Source of the DNA: Myxococcaceae bacterium
GTDB lineage: Bacteria; Myxococcota; Myxococcia; Myxococcales; Myxococcaceae
DNA length: 59,063 nt
Assembly: GCA_025459425.1 (NCBI GenBank)
Contig: JALOQF010000010.1
Coordinates: 1-59,063, forward strand
Direction: 5' to 3'
Below the pieces are notes generated by a model. The model was not told the origin of the DNA. It did no database searches and saw only the letters and a list, made by a program, of their open reading frames with translations. Shown one piece after another: positions 22,051 through 30,770 of the stretch (position 1 is its first letter; each line of letters begins with the position of its first letter). A program made the translations under genes and the position numbers.

Positions 22051-23220
22051 TCAGCTGAAGACGTCGGCCGGGCGACGGGCGGTGAGGAGCCGCTTCGTCC
22101 ACCGCTTGAGCGTGGCCAGCGTGGCCCGCTTGAGTTGCGCCTCCACCCGCGGGCCCGGAGCCGAGCCAAAGCGCAGCGGCCACTGAACGAGGAGCGCGGT
22201 GCGCAGTCCCTCGGCGAGTCCTTCGGTACGGCCGTCAGCGAGGCCCTCAGCCCGACCCTCGGCGCGCCCCTCTGCGCGCCCCTCGGCCCGACCCTCAGCC
22301 CGCCCCATCGATAGACCTTGCCGTCGTCCCAGCAGACGGCCCTGCGACAGCCCCTTCGCGGTGCCCTTCTTGAGCCCGAGCTTCTCTCCCTTCGCGCGCG
22401 CCTCGGCCAGGGCCTCCTCGCGGATGATGTCCTGAAGGAAGGGCACCCGCTTGCGGTACTCCTTCATCGAGATGATCTCGAACGCGTCGTTCATCTTTCG
22501 GCGCTGGCTCGTCGTCATGGGCAGCGACCGAAGATACACCAGGGCCTGCCGGTGATGCTCGGGGGCCTCGTCGCGAACGGCCTGAACGAGCGGTCGCATG
22601 ACCTCGGCCTCGGAGGCCACACGCGACAGGTCGGTCGACAGGCTCATCAGCCACCAGGCCAGCCGCGCGAGCGGTGGCCCCGGCCGCTCCAGCACCGCCT
22701 TCGCGTCGAGCAGCGAGAGGTCGTCCACGACGAGGTCGAGGGCCGGCATGAAGGGTCGTACGGCCTCGACGAGCTCGCGCGGCCCGTCGAGCAGCTCGCC
22801 GAGGCTGCGCGGGCCGGTCCAGCCGCCAGGCACGTTGGCGACCACCAGCGGCACCACGGGCGGCAGGGTACGCGCCGACGGGTGCGCCTTGAGGTGCGCG
22901 CTCCAGAACGCAGTGACGTACCGGAGCACGCGGAACGGCATCAGCCTGGGCGCGTCGCGCTGGTGCTCGAGCATCACGAAGACCCGCGCATCGCCCGACG
23001 CGGTCGACACCTGGAAGACGGCGTCGGACTCGGGCGTCGCCAGCGTCGCTTCGGCGAAGCGCGCCCCCACCACCTCGACGTGGCGCAGGTCGAGCTGTCG
23101 CCACAGGCGACGTGGGAGCACCGCCTGCACTTCGGCGGCCACCACGCGTGTGTCGGCGAACACCGACTTGAAGAAGCCATCGTGTCTGGCTCGCTGAAGG
23201 CCCTGCGCCTGGCTCGACAT
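22051..23220 (-). CDS. Rpn-family recombination-promoting nuclease / putative transposase
   Basis: This gene codes for 389 residues. The N-terminus has the family opening HDGFFKSVFADTRVVAAE and a PD-(D/E)xK-like core: SDAVFQV followed by RVFVMLEHQRDAPRLMPFRVLRYV, where Asp and Glu-x-Gln are the expected metal ligands. Rpn proteins are DNA endonucleases of the RpnA type that act as phage-defence or recombination factors. The C-terminal part is charged and helical, with nine GRAE-type tetrapeptides, and ends in a basic tail. It is convergent with uvrA, six bases apart. Confidence 0.8.
   Translation of the reverse strand: MSSQAQGLQRARHDGFFKSVFADTRVVAAEVQAVLPRRLWRQLDLRHVEVVGARFAEATLATPESDAVFQVSTASGDARVFVMLEHQRDAPRLMPFRVLRYVTAFWSAHLKAHPSARTLPPVVPLVVANVPGGWTGPRSLGELLDGPRELVEAVRPFMPALDLVVDDLSLLDAKAVLERPGPPLARLAWWLMSLSTDLSRVASEAEVMRPLVQAVRDEAPEHHRQALVYLRSLPMTTSQRRKMNDAFEIISMKEYRKRVPFLQDIIREEALAEARAKGEKLGLKKGTAKGLSQGRLLGRRQGLSMGRAEGRAEGRAEGRAEGRAEGLADGRTEGLAEGLRTALLVQWPLRFGSAPGPRVEAQLKRATLATLKRWTKRLLTARRPADVFS
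22210..22305. repeat. 12-bp tandem repeats encoding GRAE units
   Basis: Eight or nine imperfect copies of a 12-base unit encode GRAE, GLAD and GRTE tetrapeptides near the C-terminus of the Rpn-family nuclease. Copy-number change would preserve the frame. Similar repeats are typical of this family, where they are thought to vary rapidly. Confidence 0.75.
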
Positions 23221-23551
23221 GCCGTCCGTCTCCTCGGGGCGTCGTCACGAGAAACAGGAGCCGCGGTGGGCCGGCTGCCCGAACCGACCCACCGCGCGCT
23301 CGACTGGTCGAGCCTCCGCCGACGACCCCCACCACCGCGCTCGACGTCGTCGCGACACAGCAGGCGCGGTGCCACCCGGCTGCGTCGACAACCATGCGGA
23401 ACCGCGGCGTGCGCCTGTCGCTCCGCCGAGACTGGAGCATCCACGCCCGTCCGCTTCTCAGCGCGCGAGAGCGACCGCCCCGAGGAAAGGGCACCGTGGC
23501 CCGGTTCCTCTTCGCGCGCCACGCGCGGCCCCGCCCCAGGCGCGACGGCCC
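23221..23551. other. Intergenic stretch without a recognised gene
   Basis: This 331-base gap lies upstream of the Rpn-family gene and downstream of the TIGR02996-like gene. Reading frames crossing it are GC-rich shadows with no protein-like pattern. It should hold the promoter of the nuclease gene, but no convincing -35/-10 pair was seen. Confidence 0.4.
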
Positions 23552-24199
23552 TCATCGGGCGAAGACGCGAAGCAGCGCCTGGCTCAGCCCAGCGCTGACG
23601 GAGACCTCGAGCACCCAATCGGTCGCCACCTCGGCCCGAAACGAAGGGAGCGGCGGCGGATCGTCAAACCACGCGCCCGTCGGAACGCCCCACTCGTCTT
23701 CGTCGCGGCCCAGCGTGCCGACGTGAAGGCGCCGCAGCGATCGGGGCGCGCCATGGCGAACCTCCCACGCCGCGGCGGTGAGCAGCGCGGCCGCGCGCGT
23801 CGACGAGGGCAGCTCGAGCCGCAACGCCTCGAGCCCCACGCACACCGGAGCCTGCAGCAGCGCACGCGTGGCCTTCACCAGCCGCGGCCGGCGGGGTGTC
23901 CCCACCGAGGGGTCGAGCTCTCCGTCCCAGACGCTGCGAATGGTGGCCTCGACGACGAAGCCGCGCCGCCACCGCAGCCAGCACAGCGACGTATGCAGCG
24001 CCGCAGGGCCGAGCAGGTCGCGGCTGTGCGCCGCGAGGTGGTGCGCTTCGGCGGCGACGAGCCCGGCGTCACCCGGCCGCGCCTCGAGGGCGAGCTGGAG
24101 CTGAACGAGGGTGCCGAGCGGGTCGCCAGCCGCCACGAGGGCGTCGCCGTACACGGCCATGGCGGGCGCATCGGCGAGCGGTGGTCGGGCGAACGTCAT
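23552..24199 (-). CDS. TIGR02996-like (repeat-companion) protein
   Basis: This gene codes for 215 residues. The N-terminus (PAMAVYGDALVAAGDPLGTLVQLQLALE) matches the pattern of the myxobacterial repeat-companion domain, whose typical core reads like 'P-R-x-x-Y-A-D-W-L-x-x-x-G-D-P-x-G'. The remainder contains LRRLHVGTLGRDEDEWGVP and a strand-rich C-terminus, as in family members with leucine-rich-like repeats. These proteins are expanded in myxobacteria and planctomycetes and have no known function. The neighbouring csp terminator lies between this gene and the csp gene. Confidence 0.6.
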   Translation of the reverse strand: MTFARPPLADAPAMAVYGDALVAAGDPLGTLVQLQLALEARPGDAGLVAAEAHHLAAHSRDLLGPAALHTSLCWLRWRRGFVVEATIRSVWDGELDPSVGTPRRPRLVKATRALLQAPVCVGLEALRLELPSSTRAAALLTAAAWEVRHGAPRSLRRLHVGTLGRDEDEWGVPTGAWFDDPPPLPSFRAEVATDWVLEVSVSAGLSQALLRVFAR

Positions 24200-24257
24200 G
24201 GGCCACGTCGACGCGTGGGCACCGGGGCCGCTGACGAGGCGGAGCCGTGGAAAAGCA

Positions 24258-24291
24258 ACGGCCCGCGACTCCTTTTGGGAGTGCGGGCCGT
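24258..24291 (-). terminator. Intrinsic terminator of the csp gene
   Basis: A 15-bp hairpin (arms ACGGCCCGCACTCCC and GGAGTCGCGGGCCGT on the minus strand, one mismatch, AAAA loop) is followed by TGCTTTTCC. It lies 39 bases after the stop of the cold-shock gene and is the strongest intrinsic terminator in the window. Confidence 0.88.
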
Positions 24292-24329
24292 CGATGCGAA
24301 CGAGCCAGAGGGCTGGTTCGCGGGGCGCG

Positions 24330-24533
24330 TCAGAGCGGGCGGACGTTCTGCGCCTGCAGTCCCTTGGGCCCGCGGGTCACTTCGAACTCCACCTTCTGAC
24401 CTTCCTGGAGGGTCCGGAAGCCCTGCGTCTGGATCGCCGTGTGGTGAACGAACACGTCGTCACCGCCGCCGTCCTGCGCGATGAAACCAAAGCCCTTCGC
24501 ATCGTTGAACCACTTCACCGTACCGTTTGCCAT
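24330..24533 (-). CDS. Cold-shock domain protein
   Basis: This gene codes for 67 residues, the usual length of a CspA-family OB-fold nucleic-acid chaperone. RNP1 is KGFGFI (13-18) and RNP2 is VFVHH (27-31), with the conserved aromatic WFN at 8-10. The gene stands alone between a long upstream gap and a strong terminator, which fits an abundant monocistronic message. Paralogues with cold-induced and constitutive expression exist in myxobacteria; which one this is cannot be told. Confidence 0.95.
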   Translation of the reverse strand: MANGTVKWFNDAKGFGFIAQDGGGDDVFVHHTAIQTQGFRTLQEGQKVEFEVTRGPKGLQAQNVRPL

Positions 24534-24674
24534 TCGACTGTCTGCTTTCCGATTGAACCCGGCGACTGCATTGCCCCCGGTGCGCGACTGAATGGAGCGC
24601 GCACCAAATGAGGTACAGCAGCCTCCGCCCTCGCGCCAGCCGTCACCACCGTTCGGTGGGGCAGCGCGTCGGGC

Positions 24675-25232
24675 TCACCGCACCGCGAGGCCGGCTCGCT
24701 CGAGGAGCCGCGCGGCGAGGGCGTCGGTCTTCGACGGAGCCGCCTCGAGGGCCGCGAGCTCGGCCGGTGAGAAGGTCTCGATGCGCTCGCCACGCGTCAC
24801 CATCACCCCGCTGCGGTGCGCTTCCACCGTGGCCAGCACGACGCCCGACCGATCGCGCGTCAGGCCCGCGGCCTCGCCAGCCACCACGAGGTCGACGTCG
24901 GCCACCACCTGGCCCTCGACGGAGCGAACGACGCGGACGGTGTCGGGGCCCACGCGGGCGAGCGTCGTCGTCGAGCCGTCGGCGTGCGTCACCGTCGCGA
25001 GCGGGTTCGAGCCGGTCCAGAACTCGATGAGGTTGAAGATGAGGGCGTCTCCGAGCGCGAACAGCTCGTACACGGGGAGGATGAGGAACAACCAGAAGAT
25101 GAGGGTCGAGACGAACTTGCTCCCGAACGAACCGTTCCAGTCGTGGAGCTTCTTCGTGGCGGCGAACTTTCCGTAGCACCCGGTGCTGGCGGCAGCGGCG
25201 AGGGCGGAGACGACGAATCGACGAGAGAGCAT
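24675..25232 (-). CDS. DUF3332 family lipoprotein
   Basis: This gene codes for 185 residues. The start MLSRRFVVSAL and lipobox STGC19 are followed by the family hallmark YGKFAATKKLHDWNG, then FVSTLIFWLFLILPVYELFA and LIFNLIEFWTGSNPL. The C-terminal half is soluble and strand-rich. DUF3332 proteins are small envelope lipoproteins with a membrane helix; their function is not known. It is divergent from the POT transporter. Confidence 0.88.
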   Translation of the reverse strand: MLSRRFVVSALAAAASTGCYGKFAATKKLHDWNGSFGSKFVSTLIFWLFLILPVYELFALGDALIFNLIEFWTGSNPLATVTHADGSTTTLARVGPDTVRVVRSVEGQVVADVDLVVAGEAAGLTRDRSGVVLATVEAHRSGVMVTRGERIETFSPAELAALEAAPSKTDALAARLLERAGLAVR

Positions 25233-25344
25233 GTACGGGGTTCCTTTCTCGAGCGGCGGAGCGCCGGGCCCGGAACTCTGCCGTCGGAGCCCTGCCCCGC
25301 AAGGAGGAAATGCGAATGATGGGAGCGCTCGTCGTCCCTTGCGC

Positions 25345-25350
25345 TACGAG
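25345..25350 (+). promoter_or_regulatory. Possible -10 element of the POT transporter gene
   Basis: TACGAG lies eight bases before ATG 25359 in GCTACGAGGGCCGCCC-ATG. No ribosome site intervenes, so the message may be leaderless. No -35 is evident. Confidence 0.3.
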
Positions 25351-25358
25351 GGCCGCCC

Positions 25359-26966
25359 ATGGCGAACGAGGCGAAGGCGGGCAAGCTGCCGCCGCAGATT
25401 CCCTTCATCATCGGCAACGAGGCCGCAGAGCGCTTCAGCTTCTACGGCATGCGCAACGTGCTCACGAACTTCCTCGTGGGCTACCTGCTCATCGGGCTCG
25501 CGGAGCAGGAGCGCCAGGCCGCGGCGAAGGAGGTCTTCCACGTCTTCGTGATGGGCGTGTACTTCTTCCCGCTGCTGGGCGGCTGGCTGTCGGACCGGCT
25601 GCTGGGGAAGTACCGCACCATCTTGTACCTGTCCGTCGTCTACTGCGTCGGCCAGGCGCTGCTGGCGCTCTCGGTGGAGTCGAAGAGCGGCTTCTATGCG
25701 GGCCTCTTTCTGATCGCGCTCGGCTCCGGGGGCATCAAGCCGTGCGTCTCGGCCTTCGTGGGCGATCAGTTCGACCAGTCGAACAAGCACCTCGCGAAGC
25801 TGGTGTTCGACGCGTTCTACTGGATCATCAACTTCGGCTCGTTCTTCGCGTCGCTGCTGATTCCACCGCTGCTCGCGAAGGAGCCCACCGTCATCACCTG
25901 GAGCGGCTCGACCCTCTTCACCCTCGACACGCCCCTGCCGCGCGCGGCCTTCGGGGTGCCGGCGGTGTTGATGGTGGTGGCGACGGTCATTCTCTGGGCT
26001 GGGCGCAACCGGTACGTGAACGTGCCGCCCACCGCGTCTGATCCGCACGCCTTCTCGCGTGTCTGTCTCACCGCGCTCACGGGCAAGGGAACGTCGGGGA
26101 GCCAGCCCGGACTCGTCCTCGCCATCGTCGGCGCGGTGGGCGCGCTCGGCTCACTCGTCTTGATTCCGTGGCTCGGCGTCGTCGCGTCGCTGTGCCTCGC
26201 CATCACCGTCTTCCTCGTGTTCGCGGGCGGCGGCGTGTGGCTGCAGCTCGATCGCGCGAAGGGTCAGCACCCCGACGAAGACGTCGACGGCGTGCGCGCG
26301 GTGCTGCGGGTGCTCGTCATCTTCGCGCTGGTGACGCCCTTCTGGTCGCTGTTCGATCAGAAGGCCTCGACGTGGATCCTCCAGGGCAACGCGATGGCGC
26401 TGCCCGGCTGGGGCTGGTTCAAGAGCGCGGCGCAGATGCAGGCGCTCAACCCGCTGCTGGTGATGCTGCTGATCCCCTTCAACAACGTGGTGCTCTACCC
26501 GACGCTCAAGCGGCTCGGCGTCGAGGTGACGGCCCTGCGCCGCATGGGCATGGGCATCGCGTTCTCGGGGCTGGCGTGGGTGGCGGTGGCGGGCCTGCAG
26601 CTCGTGCTCGACGGAGGCGAGAAGCTGCCGGTGCTGTGGCAGGCGCTCCCCTATGCGCTGCTCACCTTCGGCGAGGTGCTCGTCTCGGCCACGGGGCTCG
26701 AGTTCGCGTACAGCCAGGCGCCGGCGAAGCTCAAGGGCGTGCTGATGAGCTTCTGGAGCCTCTCGGTGACGGTCGGCAACCTCTGGGTGCTGCTGGTCAA
26801 CGCGACGGTGAAGAACGACACGGTGACGAAGGCCATCGGCGACGCCGGCTTCGGCGTGATGGCCTTCCAGATGTTCTTCTTCGCGGGCTTCGCCTTCGTG
26901 GCCGCGGCGGCGTTCGCGCTCTACGCGCGCCGGTACGTGGTGGTGGACTATTACCGGAAGGCGTGA
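25359..26966 (+). CDS. POT/PTR family proton-coupled oligopeptide transporter
   Basis: This gene codes for 535 residues with about 12-14 membrane helices. The family motif ExAERFSFYGMRN (about 20-32) is present, as are the POT loops GGWLSDRLLGKYRTI and the second signature region around ALGSGGIKPCVSAFVGDQF. It is a proton symporter of di- and tripeptides in the inner membrane, suited to a predator that takes up peptides from lysed prey. ATG 25359 starts a short cytosolic N-terminus. It is convergent with the DUF4340 gene, two bases apart. Confidence 0.93.
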   Translation: MANEAKAGKLPPQIPFIIGNEAAERFSFYGMRNVLTNFLVGYLLIGLAEQERQAAAKEVFHVFVMGVYFFPLLGGWLSDRLLGKYRTILYLSVVYCVGQALLALSVESKSGFYAGLFLIALGSGGIKPCVSAFVGDQFDQSNKHLAKLVFDAFYWIINFGSFFASLLIPPLLAKEPTVITWSGSTLFTLDTPLPRAAFGVPAVLMVVATVILWAGRNRYVNVPPTASDPHAFSRVCLTALTGKGTSGSQPGLVLAIVGAVGALGSLVLIPWLGVVASLCLAITVFLVFAGGGVWLQLDRAKGQHPDEDVDGVRAVLRVLVIFALVTPFWSLFDQKASTWILQGNAMALPGWGWFKSAAQMQALNPLLVMLLIPFNNVVLYPTLKRLGVEVTALRRMGMGIAFSGLAWVAVAGLQLVLDGGEKLPVLWQALPYALLTFGEVLVSATGLEFAYSQAPAKLKGVLMSFWSLSVTVGNLWVLLVNATVKNDTVTKAIGDAGFGVMAFQMFFFAGFAFVAAAAFALYARRYVVVDYYRKA

Positions 26967-26968
26967 CG

Positions 26969-28381
26969 TCAGTTGCGCTGCTGGCGCAGCTGCTCCATCA
27001 GCTTGGCGCGGATCTCCGGCGGGAGTTGATCGAGCCCGTTCATCTGGCCGAAGTCCGGCGGCGGAGGCGGCTTCTTGAACAGCTCCGGGCCGCTCGACCA
27101 CTGGGTCTTCTCGAAGACGCCCGTGGTGTACGCCGCGTCGTCGATGGAGCCCTTCACGTAGACGCGGTTCTCGCTGCCCGTCTCGGCGCCGAACACGACA
27201 CGGACCGGCTTGCCGTCGGCGGTGACCTCGACCGTGGCCGCGGGCGACGCGAAGGCCGTCTTCGGCGCCTCCCCCACCCAGCTCAAGCCCCGAAGGCCCT
27301 TGAGCCGGTTCAGCACCGTGGGCACCTGGGCTGCGTCGAACTCAGGTGCGGACTTCGGCTCGACGAGCTTCCACGCCTCGCCCTCCTTCACCACCACCGT
27401 CTTCTTGCCGGCTGCCGTCAGCACGAGCTTCGTCGCCTTCGCGGTGTCGAAGTCGACGAGGGTCAGCTCGCGCAGGTCGTCGAGCTTCTTGTCGAGCGCC
27501 TGCGCCTGGTAGCCGGGCAGCAGGTACACCTGCGCGTCACCCTCGACCTGCGCCGCCACCGTGCCGTCGTCACGCTTCGTGCCGGCGAGCTTGAGCGTCA
27601 CCGTCTTGCCGTCCTTCAGGGTGGCGACCAGCGTGTGCGCCTGCGGGGCGTCGAAGGCTCCCTCGGCGAAGTCCTGCGCGGTGAGGGTGGCGAACTGGTT
27701 CACCAGGGCGCTCGCGGCCGAGGTGCTGAAGCGGAAGCCCTTTGGCAGCTCCGAGCTGGACGTCCACGCGCCTCCTTCACCCGCCTTGAGCGAGAACGAC
27801 GCGCCGTCGGCCCGCGTCACGGCGAAGGTCGTCACGTCGGAGGCACCGACCGTCACCACGCTCTTCTTCCGCCACGCGGTGAGGCCCTGCTTCACGAGGT
27901 ACTGCAGGCTCGACTGCGTGACGAAGACCGCAGACGAGCCGGCCTTGCGCACGTAGGCGCCACCGCTCTTCGACGCCTTGCCCAGCACGAGGTCGAGCGT
28001 CTTGTTCGCGCCGGTCGCCTTCACCGCCGTCCCCTTCGCGTCGTCGATCTCGAGCTCGGCGTGTTTGTCGGACTTCTCGGTGACGAAGTCGGCGGCCTTG
28101 AAGTCGGCGAGGCCTGAAAGGAGCGACTGCACCTGCCCATCATCGGCCACGTAGCTCGCGCCCGCCTTCTTCGCGTCGGCGACCGTCCAGCCGTTGGCGC
28201 TGCGGGTGAGCGTCAGCGTCGAGGTGGCGGTCTTGAGCTCGACCGAGGCGATCTCCTCCTTCGACAGCTTCGTCGCCTCGAACTTCTGCACGCCGACCGA
28301 GACTTCCTTCTCCCTCGTGGCGAAGAAGGCGAGCAGGAGCGCCGCGAAGACGCCGACCGCGATGAGCGTTGGCTTGTTCAT
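26969..28381 (-). CDS. DUF4340 domain protein of the Gld-type ABC operon
   Basis: This gene codes for 470 residues. A single N-terminal membrane anchor (LIAVGVFAALLLAFFA) is followed by repeated strand-rich DUF4340 modules, with blocks such as SVELKTATSTLTLTRSANGW, GLADFKAADFVTEKS and GLRGLSWVGEAP. The C-terminus is Pro/Gln-rich. It is the last gene of the GldA-GldF-GldG operon. In many bacteria this quartet is conserved and the protein is thought to act on the outer face of the ABC complex; its substrate is unknown. Confidence 0.85.
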   Translation of the reverse strand: MNKPTLIAVGVFAALLLAFFATREKEVSVGVQKFEATKLSKEEIASVELKTATSTLTLTRSANGWTVADAKKAGASYVADDGQVQSLLSGLADFKAADFVTEKSDKHAELEIDDAKGTAVKATGANKTLDLVLGKASKSGGAYVRKAGSSAVFVTQSSLQYLVKQGLTAWRKKSVVTVGASDVTTFAVTRADGASFSLKAGEGGAWTSSSELPKGFRFSTSAASALVNQFATLTAQDFAEGAFDAPQAHTLVATLKDGKTVTLKLAGTKRDDGTVAAQVEGDAQVYLLPGYQAQALDKKLDDLRELTLVDFDTAKATKLVLTAAGKKTVVVKEGEAWKLVEPKSAPEFDAAQVPTVLNRLKGLRGLSWVGEAPKTAFASPAATVEVTADGKPVRVVFGAETGSENRVYVKGSIDDAAYTTGVFEKTQWSSGPELFKKPPPPPDFGQMNGLDQLPPEIRAKLMEQLRQQRN

Positions 28382-28400
28382 GGGGAGTGTCCTCGTCGAA

Positions 28401-30032
28401 TCAAACGGTGACGGTGGCGCGGCTGGCCTCGCGCATGCGCCAGCGCACGAGCCCGAAGGCCGCGAGCAGCAGCGGGAGGCCGAACGCGTTGCCGAACTTC
28501 ACCAGGTTGCGGGTCGAGTCCGAGAGCTCCGACTGCAGCACCGGCAGCGCGAGGCCCCGGTTGCGCATCGCCAGCAGCGCCGGATCGAGGAGCAGCCAGT
28601 CGGCGATGTTGAGCGCCAGCACCTGGTTGCCCCGGTTCTGCATGAAGTCGTCCTGGAAGAGGGCCGAGGTGCCCACGACGATGACGCGGGCTTCCTTCTC
28701 GCTCTGGCCGATGACGGGCGTGACGCCGGGCGCAGACTGCGCAGCCTCGGCGGCGTAGTGGCTCTTCAGCGTGCCCGACACCTGCGCCATGAGCGGATAG
28801 GGGCCGGTGGGCGTGATGGACTCGGCGCGCCAGTCGCGCTGCGGGTTCAGGTTGGGCGGGGTGTTCTCGAGCCAGCTCTTGGTCGACGAGCGGGCGAGCA
28901 CCGTGGCCGTCGTCCCCTCGACCTGCTTCACCTCGAGCGAGGTGACGAACGGGAAGAGCACGTCACCGAGGCCCGCGGTGATGACGCTGTCGCCTTCGAG
29001 GCGCTGCACCACCGGCAGGAACGGGTACGGCACCGGCTGGTTGATGACCATGAAGCCGCGTCGCTCGCTGATGGAGACGTTGCCCGACTTGACGTCGGCC
29101 ACCAGCCGATTGCCCACGGTGACGCCGTAACTCGAGAGCAGCTCGGTCATGCCGTGGCTCGCGTCCGACGGCTGGAAGGTGCGCACGTCGACCTGCACCT
29201 GGTCGAGGAAGAACGCCACCGCCTTGCCCTTCATGAGGAACTGGTCGATGGCCTTCAGCTCGTTCGCAGGGAGCGCCGTCTTCGGGCCCATCACGTAGAG
29301 GGCGTCGAGCGTGTCGTCGAAGCGGTCCTTCCCGGCGAGCTCGACCGGCCGCACCTCGTACATCTGCGAGAGCATCGTCAGCAGGTAGCGATACTTCTCG
29401 TCGAGCTTCGGCTCGCCGTGGCCCTGCAGCACGCCGATGACCGGGGTCTTCGCGCGCGTCAGCTTGCGGACGAGCGTCGTCAGGTCGTACTCGAGCGACG
29501 ACACGTTCTGCACCAGCGGAATGACCTCTTTCTTCTCCTGGTGCTTGATGACGATGGCCATGTACGCGCGCTTGGTCTGCTGCTGGTCTTCCTCGATGAC
29601 GCGGATCTCGACCGGCTGAATGCCCTGGCCCGAGAGCTCCTTCTCGATCGACGTCTGGTCGCGGAAGCGCCGGCCGAAGATGTCCTGCTTCACTTCCTTC
29701 TTCGCTTCCTTGTCGGCGTCGGTCTCTTGCGACTGCGGGTCGACGAACTCGAAGGCCACCTTGCCCTTCGAGACGGCGCGGAACTCTTCGAGCAGGTCGC
29801 GCACGTAGCGGGCGTTGCTCGAGTACGGCGCCGGGAGCTGCTCGGTGAAGTAGGCGGTGACGACGACGGGCTCCTCGAGAGCCGAGAGCGTGTCCTTCGT
29901 GGCCTTCGAGAGCGTGTAGGCCTTCTCGCGGGTGACGTCGACGCGGCCGAAGAGCCGCAAGCCGAGCGCGTTCACCAGCACGAGGATGCCCAGGACGGCG
30001 GCGATGAAGACGGCAGAGATGGTGCGGGTCAT
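28401..30032 (-). CDS. GldG-like ABC-transporter auxiliary component
   Basis: This gene codes for 543 residues. One N-terminal helix (ISAVFIAAVLGILVLVNALG) and one near the C-terminus flank a large periplasmic domain. The opening VDVTREKAYTLSKATKDTL and FEFVDPQSQET, VIGVLQGHGEPK and VAFFLDQVQVD match the GldG/DUF7088-type family. In Bacteroidetes GldG works with GldA and GldF; here it sits between a permease gene and DUF4340. The gap to the permease gene is 18 bases. Confidence 0.88.
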   Translation of the reverse strand: MTRTISAVFIAAVLGILVLVNALGLRLFGRVDVTREKAYTLSKATKDTLSALEEPVVVTAYFTEQLPAPYSSNARYVRDLLEEFRAVSKGKVAFEFVDPQSQETDADKEAKKEVKQDIFGRRFRDQTSIEKELSGQGIQPVEIRVIEEDQQQTKRAYMAIVIKHQEKKEVIPLVQNVSSLEYDLTTLVRKLTRAKTPVIGVLQGHGEPKLDEKYRYLLTMLSQMYEVRPVELAGKDRFDDTLDALYVMGPKTALPANELKAIDQFLMKGKAVAFFLDQVQVDVRTFQPSDASHGMTELLSSYGVTVGNRLVADVKSGNVSISERRGFMVINQPVPYPFLPVVQRLEGDSVITAGLGDVLFPFVTSLEVKQVEGTTATVLARSSTKSWLENTPPNLNPQRDWRAESITPTGPYPLMAQVSGTLKSHYAAEAAQSAPGVTPVIGQSEKEARVIVVGTSALFQDDFMQNRGNQVLALNIADWLLLDPALLAMRNRGLALPVLQSELSDSTRNLVKFGNAFGLPLLLAAFGLVRWRMREASRATVTV

Positions 30033-30050
30033 GTCGAGGCTCCTCGGGTC

Positions 30051-30770
30051 TTACAGACGCGTGGCCTGAATCTGCCGGGCCGTCAGCACGAGCCCAGCGG
30101 CGGTGAGCGAGAGGTAGAAGACGAGGTCGCGCGTATCGAGCACGCCCCGCGCGATGTTCTCGAAGTGGTAGTCGACCGAGAGGAACTCGAAGACGCCCGC
30201 GAGCGAGTCGGGGAGCAGCGGCGCGAACTTGTCGACGAAGTAGAACGCGAAGCACAGCACGATGCCGACGATGAACCCGACGATCTGGTTCTTTGACAGC
30301 GCCGAGCCCCACAGCCCAAGCGCGATGAAGGCCGACGCGAGCAGCACCAGGCCGAAGTAGCCCGCGAACACCGGGCCCCAGTCGAAGGCCGGCCCGGGCC
30401 CCGTGAGGGCCGCCACCGTGAAGGCGTAGGGCAGCGTGCACGCCAGCGCGACCGCCACCATGCCCAGCGCCGCGAGGAACTTGCCGAGGGTGATCTGCCA
30501 ATCGTCCATCGGGAACGTCAGCAGCAGCTCGAGCGTGCCGCTCTTGCGCTCCTCGGCGACCGCGCGCATCGTGATGGCGGGCACCAGCACCACGAACAGC
30601 ACCGGCGCCACGCCGAAGAAGCCGCGCAGCGACGCCTGGCCCGCGAGGAACAGCGTCGAGAAGTACAGCCAGCCGGACAACAGCAGGAAGCCGCCCAGCA
30701 CGATGTACGCGATGGGCGAGGTGAAGAACGAGCGGAACTCCCGCTTCGCGATGGCCAGTGCGCCGTTCAT
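30051..30770 (-). CDS. ABC-2 type permease, GldF-like
   Basis: This gene codes for 239 residues with six hydrophobic segments. The conserved loop ERKSGTLELLLTFPMDDWQITLGKF and the C-terminal DTRDLVFYLS are typical of GldF/ABC-2 permeases. The start overlaps the stop of the ATPase gene by four bases (ATGA). It forms the membrane channel of the transporter in the inner membrane. Confidence 0.9.
   Translation of the reverse strand: MNGALAIAKREFRSFFTSPIAYIVLGGFLLLSGWLYFSTLFLAGQASLRGFFGVAPVLFVVLVPAITMRAVAEERKSGTLELLLTFPMDDWQITLGKFLAALGMVAVALACTLPYAFTVAALTGPGPAFDWGPVFAGYFGLVLLASAFIALGLWGSALSKNQIVGFIVGIVLCFAFYFVDKFAPLLPDSLAGVFEFLSVDYHFENIARGVLDTRDLVFYLSLTAAGLVLTARQIQATRL

Noticed and set aside
22210-22305. 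Possible CRISPR-like repeat array
   Set aside because: The repeats are 12 bases, contiguous and encode GRAE units in frame; there are no spacers.
22295-23618. Long open frames overlapping the Rpn-family gene
   Set aside because: They are Arg/Ala/Gly-rich shadows of the nuclease frame with no ordered motifs.
25003-25020. Sequence resembling a tRNA T-loop (GGGTTCGAGCC)
   Set aside because: It lies inside the DUF3332 coding frame and no acceptor or anticodon stem can be formed around it.
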